The notes beneath the pieces were generated by a model, which made no database searches, was not told where the DNA came from, and saw only the letters and a program-made list of their open reading frames with translations. A stretch of 64,000 nt of DNA, from assembly GCA_000711775.1 (NCBI GenBank), contig ARYC01017306.1, positions 1-64,000 of the forward strand, in the 5' to 3' direction. A program made the position numbers and the translations under genes. The stretch comes from Oxytricha trifallax (taxonomy: Eukaryota; Ciliophora; Spirotrichea; Sporadotrichida; Oxytrichidae). Shown here in pieces: positions 23,291 through 33,989 of this stretch (within the stretch, counting starts at the first letter, position 1; every line of letters starts with the position of its first letter).

Positions 23291-23677
23291 TCAGAAGTAG
23301 AGTTGTTTTCTGTCGGCAACTGATCCGTATGGTTCGATCTAGGTGTGAAGTCTGGAGTAGTTTTGAGGTTTCAATGTGCCTGTCATCAAACGCACCTTAC
23401 ATAGAAAAGTATATAGTCTAATTTAGCTGAAAAAGACTTCTCATATTTAACTAATGAGCGAATAAAAATTGGATTTAATATTCCTATTTCTTGTTTTCTA
23501 TTTTGACCTTGTATGTTTCAAACATAGGCTCAAAGAGATCTGCTCCGCAAATATCGAGTAAGTGCTCCACTTCATCATAGCAAGGGTAGTCCCAGAAACC
23601 ATGGTTGTGTAGATTAACCTCGTCGATCTTAACTGGTGATTTCTCATTGCACTGCATGAACTTTTAGAAGTTGAGAT
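23291..23677 (-). CDS. Gene X, C-terminal block set (permuted)
   Basis: It begins with the second copy of the pointer AAGTTGAGAT (23668-23677). Joining to the N-terminal set gives WYLCHLNFQKFMQCNEKSP in frame. It continues VKIDEVNLHNHGFWDYPCYD and LLDICGADLFEPMFETYKV, then after an IES (about 23410-23490) VRLMTGTLKPQNYSRLHTQI and SVADRKQLYF, followed by TGA at 23291-23293. It lies upstream (higher coordinate) of the N-terminal half on the same strand, the same circular permutation as in neighbouring NAP1. Confidence 0.75.
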
Positions 23678-23849
23678 AATTAAATTATCAATAAAAAAGC
23701 AAAATTTAATTGATAAGATCAATCCTAATTCATAATTAAATATTAAAAATGAATATTAACAATATTATACTAATTTAATACTGATAGAACATTATCATTA
23801 AAGTAAAGATTTTAATTGAAAATACAATCTTTTATTATCTTAACTGTAT

Positions 23850-25916
23850 TCAATCTCTATGAAGATATTTCTTATGGGGAGAATGAGGTCTTATCTCATC
23901 AGTGAATTCTGCATAGCTGATAGCTCCATCGCCATCTTTGTCATATCTATCCATTAATGAATTGATTTCATCAACTGAGACCTAAAACCCACTCTTCTCC
24001 AATAAATGATGTAATTCGTCTCTAGTAATACGGCCATCGTCATTTTCATCAACTACTTTGAAAGCATCATAAAGTGAAAAGCCTGGTCTACTTATCAATT
24101 TCTGTCTCAACAGCTCTGCTTGCTATTCGATTTTGATATGAGTGAGCCATAGACCACGGTACATTAAGAAAGTCTTGTCTGAGAAAGCGTTCAAAGTACC
24201 CATGCCTTTTCTTACTTAAAGTTTATCAGCTAAGTATGGATCTGACGAAGGACTGAAGGCTGATGTAAATTCCGAAAATCTAATGCGTCTATCACGGTCT
24301 TTATCATAACGAGCAATCAGAAGTTCAACTTCCTCTTCTGTAACCTGGGCTAAATCAAGAAGTCTAGGGTCTCTGAAAGATCTCATGATATCGTAAGCAT
24401 CTATAAAACCTCTACCGTCTAAGTCGAAGTATCTGAAAGCATCATAGAGATTGAAATCTTTGCAAGAGTTCATAAGATCCAGTTTGGCATGTTCTAGTTC
24501 TCTATCTAAAATAAGCTGCGATTTGAAAGTCTTAAGCAACTCTGATTCGTCTTCTGGTTTTAGAGGGGAGGTTCTTTTGTAAAATTAAAAAACTTTAAGT
24601 TATTTATAATAGCAATACAGTTATAACTAGAAGATAGATGTGAGGATTTTGGTGGTGATTGATAAGTGCTAGTAAAACTAAACTATTTTAATAGAAATTT
24701 TAAAAATTAAAACGTTGAGACTGATCTGGATAATACTAAGAACTTCTCTTCAATTCTTCCTCTTTGTAATCTCTAAGCTCTTATGATTGGTAAGGCTTAT
24801 ATGGTGGAATACTTGAAGTTTATCTAAGTTCTTCTTTCTATTGAGATGTTCTGGAGCTTAGATTTCCAGGATTTGCAACAAGCGGTGATCCAAATGATTT
24901 ACCTAAGCCACTATCTCTCAAGTCTCTCTCAGCTTCATCAGTTGGAGGCCTGGCGATAGGTCTTTAAAACTCTTGTGGCTTAATAGCCTCACAAAACTCA
25001 GCGTAGTTAACTTTACAGTCTGCATCAACATCCAGTCTTCTCACAATGGCAATTACTTCATCTTCATTTGGGTAATAACCATTATTCTTGATAAAACTTC
25101 GAATGTTATCTGGATTGACATCTCCTTCGTTTTGATCATCAATTATGCGGAAACAAGCATAAGTTGAGAAATCGTGTCTTCTGTTTAAATCTACTCTTAA
25201 ATCTTCGCATCTGCGGAAAAGTTCAATTTCCCTATATAAAAATGTTTTGGATTTTCTTTATGTTTCATTATTAAAATGGAGTTAGAAATAAACCTAAAAA
25301 TATTTCTTACGAATAAATTAAGTTTGTTAACTCTTATTCTAAATGTAGTGGGAGATATTAGAATTTCTCAACTTTGTAGGGCTCTCTTTGAGTTACTTGG
25401 CAGCGTAAGATGTTGTTGTCACATGGTACGAGCAATTATAAAAAGCTATAATGAAAATATTAATATCAGATATTAGTTCTCAATGATTAGTTCATGTTAA
25501 GATTCTAATCTGGAAAGATAGATAGAATTTTCAAATCTTTTATAAAAATATAAATAACTTACTCTGAATATGAGAGTTTTGCATCTTCATCTGAATCGAA
25601 AAATCTCACAATATACAATAATGATTATTTTTAATGTTTATGTGTTATGTTTAAATATTAATTTACTGTTGTTTTATAAAATATACTGGCATTCATCAAG
25701 AGTGACACTGTATATCTTATTGTCTTTAAGAAACTCCAAAATTTCTTCAGCCACCACAAAATCATCACGATTTCTATTCAATCTCTAGAATGCCACATAT
25801 GGTTCAAAATCAGAGAAAGTTGCTAATTTTTGCCTGATTACTTCAATTTTTTACTCTGTCTGTCCAATTTCCAAGAGAAGATTCTTCAGGATTCTTTAAG
25901 TTTCGTAGGTTAACAT
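23850..25916 (-). CDS. Multi-EF-hand calcium-binding protein
   Basis: One - strand gene in normal order, starting MLTYETQRILKNLLLEIGQ (ATG 25916) and ending HKKYLHRD, then TGA at 23850-23852. Several EF-hand pairs are visible: RLNRNRDDFVVAEEILEFL; RIIDDQNEGDVNPDNIRSFI with RRLDVDADCKVNYAEF (about 25160-24990); RYFDLDGRGFIDAYDIM with ARYDKDRDRRIRFSEF (about 24440-24270); and VVDENDDGRITRDELHHLL with DRYDKDGDGAISYAEF (about 24070-23920). The canonical loops DKDRDRRIRFSE and DKDGDGAISYAE should bind Ca2+; others are degenerate. Ser/Pro-rich linkers separate the pairs. It resembles the long calmodulin-like or centrin-like EF-hand proteins common in ciliates; the exact role is unknown. At least four IESs interrupt it. 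Confidence 0.85.
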
Positions 25917-25919
25917 TGT

Positions 25920-26238
25920 TTGTATAGGGTTGTTATTCGGGATATACCAAAAGATATAGGGTTGTTAAAATGTTTTATTTTTAAGTATGGTAACCAAGAT
26001 AAATGGCTTTTTTAATTTGAAATAAATTAAAGTTATAACTATCACTCTAATTGAAAAGAAATTAAACTGATAATAGTGATTGTTAAGTATGACTTTCATA
26101 TCAATAAAAATTTAGAAAGTTCTAGATTAATATAAAAATCTTGAATTTTACTTGACTTGGTTAGGGAAAGTAAATACAAATAACTTATATATCAATAATG
26201 CTATGATAAATAGACTAAATGACAGCTAATGTGCACTT
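25920..26238. other. AT-rich spacer
   Basis: Lies between the EF-hand gene start and the phosducin-like gene stop. No features recognised. Confidence 0.5.
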
Positions 26239-27466
26239 TCAGTGTTTATATCTAAACATGTTGGTGTTGGTGTACTCTCTGTCCTCAGTTTCATCGCTGT
26301 CGCTCTCGTCTTCGTTACGAGCTCCTCCTGCCTTCTTTTTGTTAATCATGTTGAAGGTCTTGAGCTAATTTTCATTTTTAACTTTTAGACTAGTGAATAT
26401 GAATAATCAGATGAGTTTAAAACCAATATTTTCTAAGCAATAATTTTTATATAACTAAAGAATTAAGTAGTCTATAGAATATTCATTTTAAATAATTTAA
26501 GCTTAACTCTTGGATCTTCATCGAATTCCATATCAAGAATTTTCTTCATAGCGAGAACGAATTCAACTGTGTCTTGAGTCATATGTTTGCCTCCAAACAC
26601 TGGTGAAGCTGGAATGATCTTATCCATCAAATCTCCATTCTTGTACAGCAATATTCCTGGTACATTTATCTAAAATTTTATTTAAAATTTCGATTAAATC
26701 AGCATCTGAAACATAATAATATAACATCAATGTCAAGATAGTTTTCGATGCACTTATTTGCGACAATCTTTATAAACTTCACATAGGGGTGCTTTTTAGC
26801 TGACTCAGCGAGAATTCTGTTCAAAATCACACTTTCTGGAATGCTATAAGCAAAAGATTTAGTTTTATGAAGTTCATAGACTAAGCCATATAATCAATGA
26901 TTCAATTTATATATAAACTACTTACTGATCTTGATAGAGATGAATCAATACAATTACATCCTTTGCAACAATAAATGTGATGGGATTTATGAATTATGGA
27001 ATAAATTTACATAATAAATAAATAATCCTGGGGTGCTCTGGTTACTTGAAGTTCAAAGTCAGGTCTGCTGATTTCAAGAAGATGTCCGAATCTAGGTCTA
27101 CTTGCACTTTATTTCATCTCTTCCATGCGCTACTTACGATACTCCACAAATAAATCATCGTCCTCAAGATCTAGGTCATCCTCCAACATTTTATTCATAA
27201 AATTATGATAGATATAAATTAACCACATTCTATTGAGAGTCGCAAGCTTCTTAGTCTGGAATTCATCTAATTAAGCAGCTTATTAATTTAAAAATAAAAA
27301 TGGAATCCCTTAACTTTATTTATGATCAAAACTATTAAAAAAACTGTATAAATTATTCAAGGTTGGCTTCGAAATAGTCTTCTGAAGTTGGGAGCAACTC
27401 TCTGGGTTTCCAATTGCCCATCTACACTTGGATGTCTTCCCACTCTGTGGTCACTGGATTTGTCAT
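26239..27466 (-). CDS. Phosducin-like protein (PDCL3/PLP2-type thioredoxin-fold)
   Basis: It starts MTNPVTTEWEDIQVQMGNW (ATG 27466), the TEW-DI motif typical of PDCL3/viral IAP-associated factor proteins. Blocks continue with RKQRMEEMKQSASRPRFGHL and ISRPDFELQVTRAPQ, VIVLIHLYQDQ, SIPESVILNRILAESAKKHP with KFIKIVANKCIENYLD, and INVPGILLYKNGDLMDKIIP, ending in an acidic tail (DESDSDETEDREYTNTNMF) with TGA at 26239-26241. The beta-strand pattern VIVLIHLY ... VKFIKIVA ... VPGILLYKNG is the thioredoxin-like fold without a redox CxxC. Relatives assist CCT chaperonin folding of tubulin and actin. Normal order; five or six IESs. Confidence 0.85.
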
Positions 27467-27639
27467 ATTTAAGCAATACTACTTATTAATAAACTTGGAT
27501 AAAAATTAAAGATAAATCACATTGATATTTATACTAAGTTTAAATAAAATTATATTTATTCTGATGATTATCTCAAAAGTATGCAAATCTTTCACTTATA
27601 TAGTGAATAATAATCGTAAATTTAACTTCGATTTATTAG

Positions 27640-28450
27640 TTAAATTTATTTAACCTGAAATTACTGAGTAGTTTTATAATATTTCAATCTATCTTTGTAT
27701 TCATATTCTGAAATTAAAGAGAATTGCGACCATTTCTCCAATAGCTTCACCTCTTATAAAGGTTGTACTAGCATTCACCATAATTATGTTATAAATTTTA
27801 AATCTATATTATTAATAATAACTGATTTGCGTATGTGCTGAAGGTTCCTTGTAAGTCCCAAATCACACCTGAAAATATTCTAATCACAAAAGTTGAGAAA
27901 CCTTCTTGAGAAAAGATAGCACCAACTGTGGTTAGTAATTATTCGAAGTGGCAATTTGCATAGATTCCAGACACTATTCAATTATAAATTTAAATCATTT
28001 TCAATGTGGATTATTAGTCTTTAGTTGAATTTGTTCATGAAATTTTTATATAAAACTTTCATTTTCTAAATTGACAGAGAATCTTAATAAGCCTTCATTA
28101 AATCAGCCCAGTTAGCTGGTAAATAAGCAGCTACAAGATAAATTTATAATTTATAGTTTTAATTAATTTTAATATTATGCTAAACACTTATATTTAACTA
28201 TTTTATTTGATAACTGAGTACTTCTTCCCAAACGTATACATAGCTCTAGAGACTGAGATAGCACTGACTCTCAACGCTCTTACTGAATTACATTCCATAT
28301 ATTATACCCAAAGAGATTCCCATAGCACCGTCTTATGTTGAAGTCACACCACGGAGCCATTTACCTTTCGAGTTTTATACTATTACTTATCTTGGGGAAT
28401 TTAGTTTCGGATTTGATTCCCTCTTTAATTAATGCTTTTTTTTATTAATA
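27640..28450 (-). CDS. Small ciliate-specific protein, unrecognised
   Basis: - strand blocks: KGKWLRGVTSTQDGAMGISL with YGMQFSKSVESQCYLSLQSY (about 28400-28210), YLPANWADLMKAYQDS (about 28135-28080), IVSGIYANCHFEQLLTTVGA with FSTFVIRIFSGVIWDLQGTF (about 27965-27835), and MVNASTTFIRGEAIGEMVAI (about 27785-27680). Two spaced Cys and Gly-rich amphipathic helices resemble a family of short secreted or vacuolar proteins seen repeatedly in ciliates; that is an impression, not a proven match. The start codon and signal peptide were not found. The terminal stretch FNFRI is followed by a TGA-free run to about 27660. Confidence 0.5.
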
Positions 28451-28569
28451 AGCTATCTCATAAAATTAGATTTATTAAAAGTCTTAACATTTTCTAATAA
28501 TGAGAATGTTTGTAGCTATATATAATGAATATGTATACTTTTATTTTGTGTTTTTTTAAAGTTAAATTA

Positions 28570-31500
28570 ATATTATTCCCTCCTTGTCATCATTCGCTCG
28601 TGAGTTCGTTAATACTCATATAAAATACCCTCATTTCTTATTTTCTTGAAAGAGTGCTGATGTGTTTCACGCTCAGTCATTGGAAGAGAGTTCCATATGT
28701 CCAGGGCATCATCCAATGTAAAATTTTATTGAAATATAATCTTTGATTTGATCACCTCAAGAGTATTTTATCATTTCAATATATATAATTTATTCATATT
28801 AATAATATACCATGACATTATAATCCAATCAAATATATCTATAAAAGGAATTGATAAATATTAAAGAGTATCCGCAAGGGATTTAGTTTTATGAGCGAGA
28901 GTCAGAGATAGAATAAAAGCCGAATACAACAGTACTAAAGTAAGTTTTAAATTTGATCTCATTTTTTAGTTTTTATAATTTTAAATTTTAGATTTAATTT
29001 CATTCAAATTATTATATATTTGTAATTTATGGATTCTGAGATATTATTAAGAAATTAACGAAATTATAAGAAATCTACTATATTTAACTACAATTTACTA
29101 AAATTTTGATAATTTTATATATGTGATCATTGCCTAAGCATTAAGTTTTGAGGACCATTTTTCTGTGAGTTTTGAAATGCAGCTATCTATGGATATTAAC
29201 CGCCTCTTGCTTGAGGAGGCAGAAGCATCTATTATTATTAGATGTTTTAAATGGCCATTTATTATTAATCAGACATTTATTTCTGTTGTTTTTCTATTTC
29301 AAAGATTACTGTGGGTAGTTCCTCGTATGGAACTTGATCAAGTTTAAAAACATGACATAGTAAATGGCTAAGACTTCATATATATAGAATTTTATTGCAA
29401 ATTTTAATTGAAGTTTAGAGTCGATATTAGTTTCTATACTTTTAAGTGTTTCCCAGCAACTCATAGTAAGATCATCATGAGGACCGAAACATTTATAAAA
29501 CACGCAAAAAGCTCTCCTAATCCAGGGAGATGCTGCTATGAAACTACCATTTTCTTGGTAAGCAATCGCCATTTTAGAGTAGGTGTCTGCGGTTTAGGGG
29601 TGATCAAAACCCAATAAAAGCTCGTATATATCTATTGCTAAAGCCAGATTCTGGTACATTTATTTATAAAAGAATATAAACACTTGATTTAATGAAATAT
29701 ATTTGATATTACATATCGCCTATATTATTTTCTTGCTCTCGGTAATGTGAATATTGAGCTGCTCTTGGTTTATATAGTCTAGCAAGTCCTACATATATTT
29801 CAGCTGCTTCTACACTGAGCTCTTTTTTCTATAAAATATTTCATAAAAAATATTGATTTTACTTACAATCATGAATGAAATTAAATAAGATAAATTATTG
29901 ATAAAAAAAATTTTAAAGTGAATCTCAACTAGTACTTAGAGAGAATTCTAATAGTAATATCTTGCTTCCATACTTAACTCATCTTCAATAATAGCGAAAG
30001 ATCGGTTCCACCTGCTATTCTCTGGCCTGCCTCTCTCCTGATGCCTGCTTTCCAAATGCTCTGCCATTTCTTTCAGCACTCTTTAATATTTTACGCTAAA
30101 AATGTTAATTCTAACAGATAGTTAGTATAGAAATAAGTGTTATTCTTGCATAAGTAATAGAATTTTAACCACCATAAATCTATTCACAAATTGAGCATGC
30201 CATGCGAAATAATTCTGTGGCCTCTACTCGCTCATCGCCACCAATCATAAACCATTGAGAACGCTTCCCTTCGTTGTCTTTTAAGCGAGCGCAGTCCAGA
30301 ATCATATGTAGTGAGGATGGAAATTTATCTTTTTACAGTAAAAATGATAAATCAATTGAAACTATTAACATATCTTGTGGAGCCATTAAGGCATAATTAG
30401 TCATCATTTAATCTTAGTAATCCTTGACAATCGGACTTATATTTTCAATGTCATTTATATTTAAAAATGCATCAGCTCCAAGGTCACTATTCAGACTAGC
30501 ATAGAAGTTAATATCCTTAACTGATTTAGACAATTTTATGTTTAGTTTATCGCAAATTGAGATTAAAAGCGAGTTTAAGTGAATCTTATGCAGGACATCC
30601 CTTTCAACAGTCACTTGAAATTTCTTTCTTGCATTTATAAAGTAGGTACTTAAAATTTATAAACATTAAAGATTTTTATATGTGTTTGATAATTAATTTT
30701 TGCATGTTCAGTGATGAAATCCCAGATGTTTTAAGTTGAAGTAGCATGATACTCATCCATATTGAATATTTCCTGCAGGTACAAATTAAATATATAAAAA
30801 AATTATAAAAATATATCATTATAATGAAGAACACATTTCTTGATGTTTTCTGTTTTAAATCCAGCTTCTTCGTCATCAGCTAGAAATGTCAATCCATCTT
30901 TAATCAATATTTTAGCACTTCTAGCTATAACTTCAATTACTGCCATCTCCCTTATGTGATTCAATTAAGCCTAAATTAAATGTTAATCATCAAATTCTTA
31001 TAGAAAGAAAAGGAAATTGATTATAAAACTGTATTATTCATTAAAATCACTAACCAAAGTACATAGTTTTCCTAGATGTCTCATAGTAATCCCTCGACTA
31101 TGAATGATTCATTCTAGCTACTCACTTGAAAGCGGATCTTCATCCACGTTATTAAGCTCCTCAATTAATCTCCCAAGAACCTCATCTTTTAGTTTCTGAC
31201 CAGCTCTCAGTATCTCCTCTTAATCATAAATCTTCTCCGCTTTATCTTTGGTATTGCAAATATCCATAAAAGCATCAGGGTTTAAAGAAATCTTTTTATA
31301 TTGTAGATCATAGTATCTTTTTCCTGACTCACGATTTTACCAATATTCAAGACGATCTTTTGTGGGTAGCTCCTTAAACACTATTTTGTTTATTGGGTAT
31401 TTGAATCTTTCTGTGGGCAATAACTCTGTGTAGATTAACATTAATAATAGAAAAATAACCTTAATTTCGTTGATATATAATAAATAAAAGTGTAACACTT

Positions 31501-33820
31501 AAGACAACAGTAATATGAAACCAAAAGCCGTGACTATTTATCAACACTTCTTTTCTCAAAATAGTAATATTAATAGTCTACTATAAACATTCCACATTCA
31601 TCACACTTGACTGGTTTCTTCCAACTAAAATAGTCGTAATTTGGGGCAGGCTCATTTTTGTTATTATTAATTACGAGTTCAGCTCTGAGTTATTTTGACA
31701 GTAAATCTAAGAAAGAAGATTATTAGGTTTATTGACGCAATGATTCATCCTGTGGGAAGAGTCTAAACGGGTTTACTAAATAGAACTTTTTATCTGCATC
31801 TCCCATATCACGATTACGATGAAGCTATACTGTATAGGGAAGGAAGGCTCTTTTTATGCGATTCGTTGTCTTTTCCTCTATGAAATGCATTTTTAAGTTA
31901 AGTGTAAAAGCTATCTGCTGGGCCATCATCTCTGCATCAGGATCATGATCAGTAAAGAGAAGTCCATCAAGATCAGAACCATAAGCAAGGGAGTTTATTG
32001 ATATAGGTGAGAGACTTTGAACTTAAAATTTCAGACCGTAATAATCCACTACACATGCTAATGGCACGACTAATTATTCAAGTCTGTTTCTTAAGAGAGA
32101 CATATTCCTTACATCTAATGAAGCTATTTTACCAGATATTTAAATCAGATTTGACCCTGACTCTCCACCAGGAGCACCAGGAATTGTAGTTGTCATTTAA
32201 TGCATGTCATTGAGTTAATGGCCACATATTGTCCAATCTTTTGCTCTCCGAATTAGCATCCCTCCCACAATATACTTATCTCCATCGTCCCCATAGAAAT
32301 TAATATTTAGCTGATTCTATATTTATCATTGATTATAAATGTAATTTTGTTAAAAAAAAAGAGATTGAAGAGGTTTAATGGAGTAGGATTTTTCCTGACA
32401 ACTAAATGAACAGCATATAGAGCTGATTTCCTAAATTCATCTGCTAATCTGCGATATTAAGTTTCAGCTTCTACTAGTTCTGCTAAATTTTATGAACTGT
32501 GCAACGCCTATGTAAATCCTTATTGCATCATGAATTGCTACTCATAAAAAAAAATGGCTATGAGGAAGCATCCTCCCCCCCTAATATATACTTTTTATTT
32601 TGTAGTCTGATAGAGTTTTTAACGCTGAGTAATAGTAGCTGATGAACATGGTCTACGAGAGCAATAGTTTTTGAGCTATTACCTCTTATAAGTCAAAAAA
32701 TTATATATAAAATCATAATAAAATTAACAAAAATTTTCAGTTTTTCTTCAAATTTTTAATTTTTATAAAATTATCGATTTAAGTGAAAAATAAGTAATTT
32801 AACAAAATATATAAATCTTATTTAATTATTGACGATAAATTGAAACTAATTGTTTTTGCATTTTCTTTAAAAGAGAAAATAATTTTTATTTTTTAATTTT
32901 GTTAATAATAATTAAATAAGATTTATATATTTTGTTAAATTACTTATTTTTCACTTAAATCGATAATTTTATAAAATTAAAAATTTGAAGAAAAACTGAA
33001 AATTTTTGTTAATTTTATTATGATTTTATATATAATTTTTTGACTTATAAGAGGTAATAGCTCAAAAACTATTGCTCTCGTAGACCATGTTCATCAGCTA
33101 CTATTACTCAGCGTTAAAAACTCTATCAGACTACAAAATAAAAAGTATATATTAGGGGGGGAGGATGCTTCCTCATAGCCAAAAAAATTTATAGTGGCAT
33201 GGTAAATTTGCTCAAAGATCTTTTTCCTTGTAAGTAATAAACCATTAATTAAACTTCATCTGAAAGCAGAAAATTCTTGTTCTTTATAATTAAATCAGAT
33301 AAATAAGCTGCTTCAGCTGTCCAATCTCTATAAAACGGCCAGGAAAGTTTTTCTTGATCAGTATCAAAATTGTTCATATCTAACATCGATGGAAAGTCTC
33401 CTCCATTTGCTAAACTATTTCACATAATTCAAAGCCTGAAATACTCGAATATATAAGTAAATTATAATTCTTTTCCAAGGTTTTATTATATATTAAACTA
33501 TGTTTCATTGCAGGTTCCGATCGGTCTCTTGAATTAAGAAATCTAACATCAGCAATTTTAATATCATCAAGTGGCTCTCTCAGTATAACTTTGAGATGTG
33601 TTTTAGGGGCATTAACTGATATACAAATGATAATATCTTCCTCGATATCAAATCTATCCACGTCCATTATATACTGAATGCTTGCTAGTTCTTGGTATTT
33701 GAAATATAGATGCAATTGGTCCACATCAAAGCCAAATTCCTTTCTTATTTTGCTCTTAATGTCGATTATATTGCTGTTTTTGTTTATGAAAAATGAGTAG
33801 AGTTTTCTCTCCAAGTACAT
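28570..33820 (-). CDS. CLU (clustered mitochondria) homologue
   Basis: The start at 33820 reads MYLERKLYSFFINKNSNIID. Next come NFDTDQEKLSWPFYRDWTAE (about 33370-33300), LAELVEAETQYRRLADEFRK (about 32480-32420), YIVGGMLIRRAKDWTICGHQ with QMTTTIPGAPGG (about 32290-32160), and the CLU core: LLFTDHDPDAEMMAQQIAF, LNLKMHF, then KKFYLVNPFRLFPQDES (about 31990-31750). C-terminal TPR-like repeats follow: VEAAEIYVGLARLYK and LLGFDHPQTADTYSKMAIAY with PHDDLTM (about 29820-29440). A last putative block is ALDIWNSLPMTERETHQHSF (about 28720-28575). CLU proteins bind mRNAs for mitochondrial proteins and control mitochondrial distribution. The order appears normal, with many IESs, one of them a 631-bp palindrome. 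Confidence 0.8.
32547..33177. other. 631-bp IES in the CLU gene, built around a palindrome
   Basis: The pointer TATGAG (seen as CTCATA at 32541-32546 and 33172-33177) joins IYHATINFFGYE to QQFMMQQGFTQALHSS in frame. The insert is almost wholly the inverted repeat described separately. One pointer copy lies within the outer few bases of an inverted-repeat arm, so other pointers are possible. Confidence 0.6.
32555..33181. mobile_element. Fold-back / MITE-like element with 275-bp inverted arms
   Basis: Arm 1 (about 32556-32830) and arm 2 (about 32907-33180) are reverse complements with almost no visible mismatches, around a 76-bp AT-rich spacer. The ends read GGCTATGAGGAAGCATCC followed by a run of seven or eight C. 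The long near-perfect arms and lack of an open frame suggest a fold-back transposon or a recent palindromic duplication. Its ends differ from the C4A4 ends of the TBE and 264-bp MITE, so it is a distinct type. Confidence 0.85.
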
Positions 33821-33989
33821 CTCCTCATTGTTATCATTGATAAAATGGAAGTAATTTTATATTAAAAGATACAATAAAAGTTGTACTATGGTCTATAAAT
33901 TAGTTGTTTAATTAGCAATAATAGCAGTTAATTGAGCATCATTATAAGAATGTATCATTAAAATACGCAAAAGCATGTTTTATGGATTT

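Noticed and set aside
23498-23722. - strand frame starting MILSIKFCFFIDNLIISTSK
   Set aside because: It reads through an IES and the wrong frame of gene X; the supported frame is CNEKSPVKIDEVNLHNHGF.
24973-25788. Three + strand open frames of 64-72 codons opposite the EF-hand gene
   Set aside because: They are antisense to clear EF-hand blocks or lie in IES DNA, with no coding signature.
27640-28450. Third member of the P1/P2 family
   Set aside because: It lacks the FYC...NDGG...YxC signature; the resemblance is only in small size and spaced cysteines.
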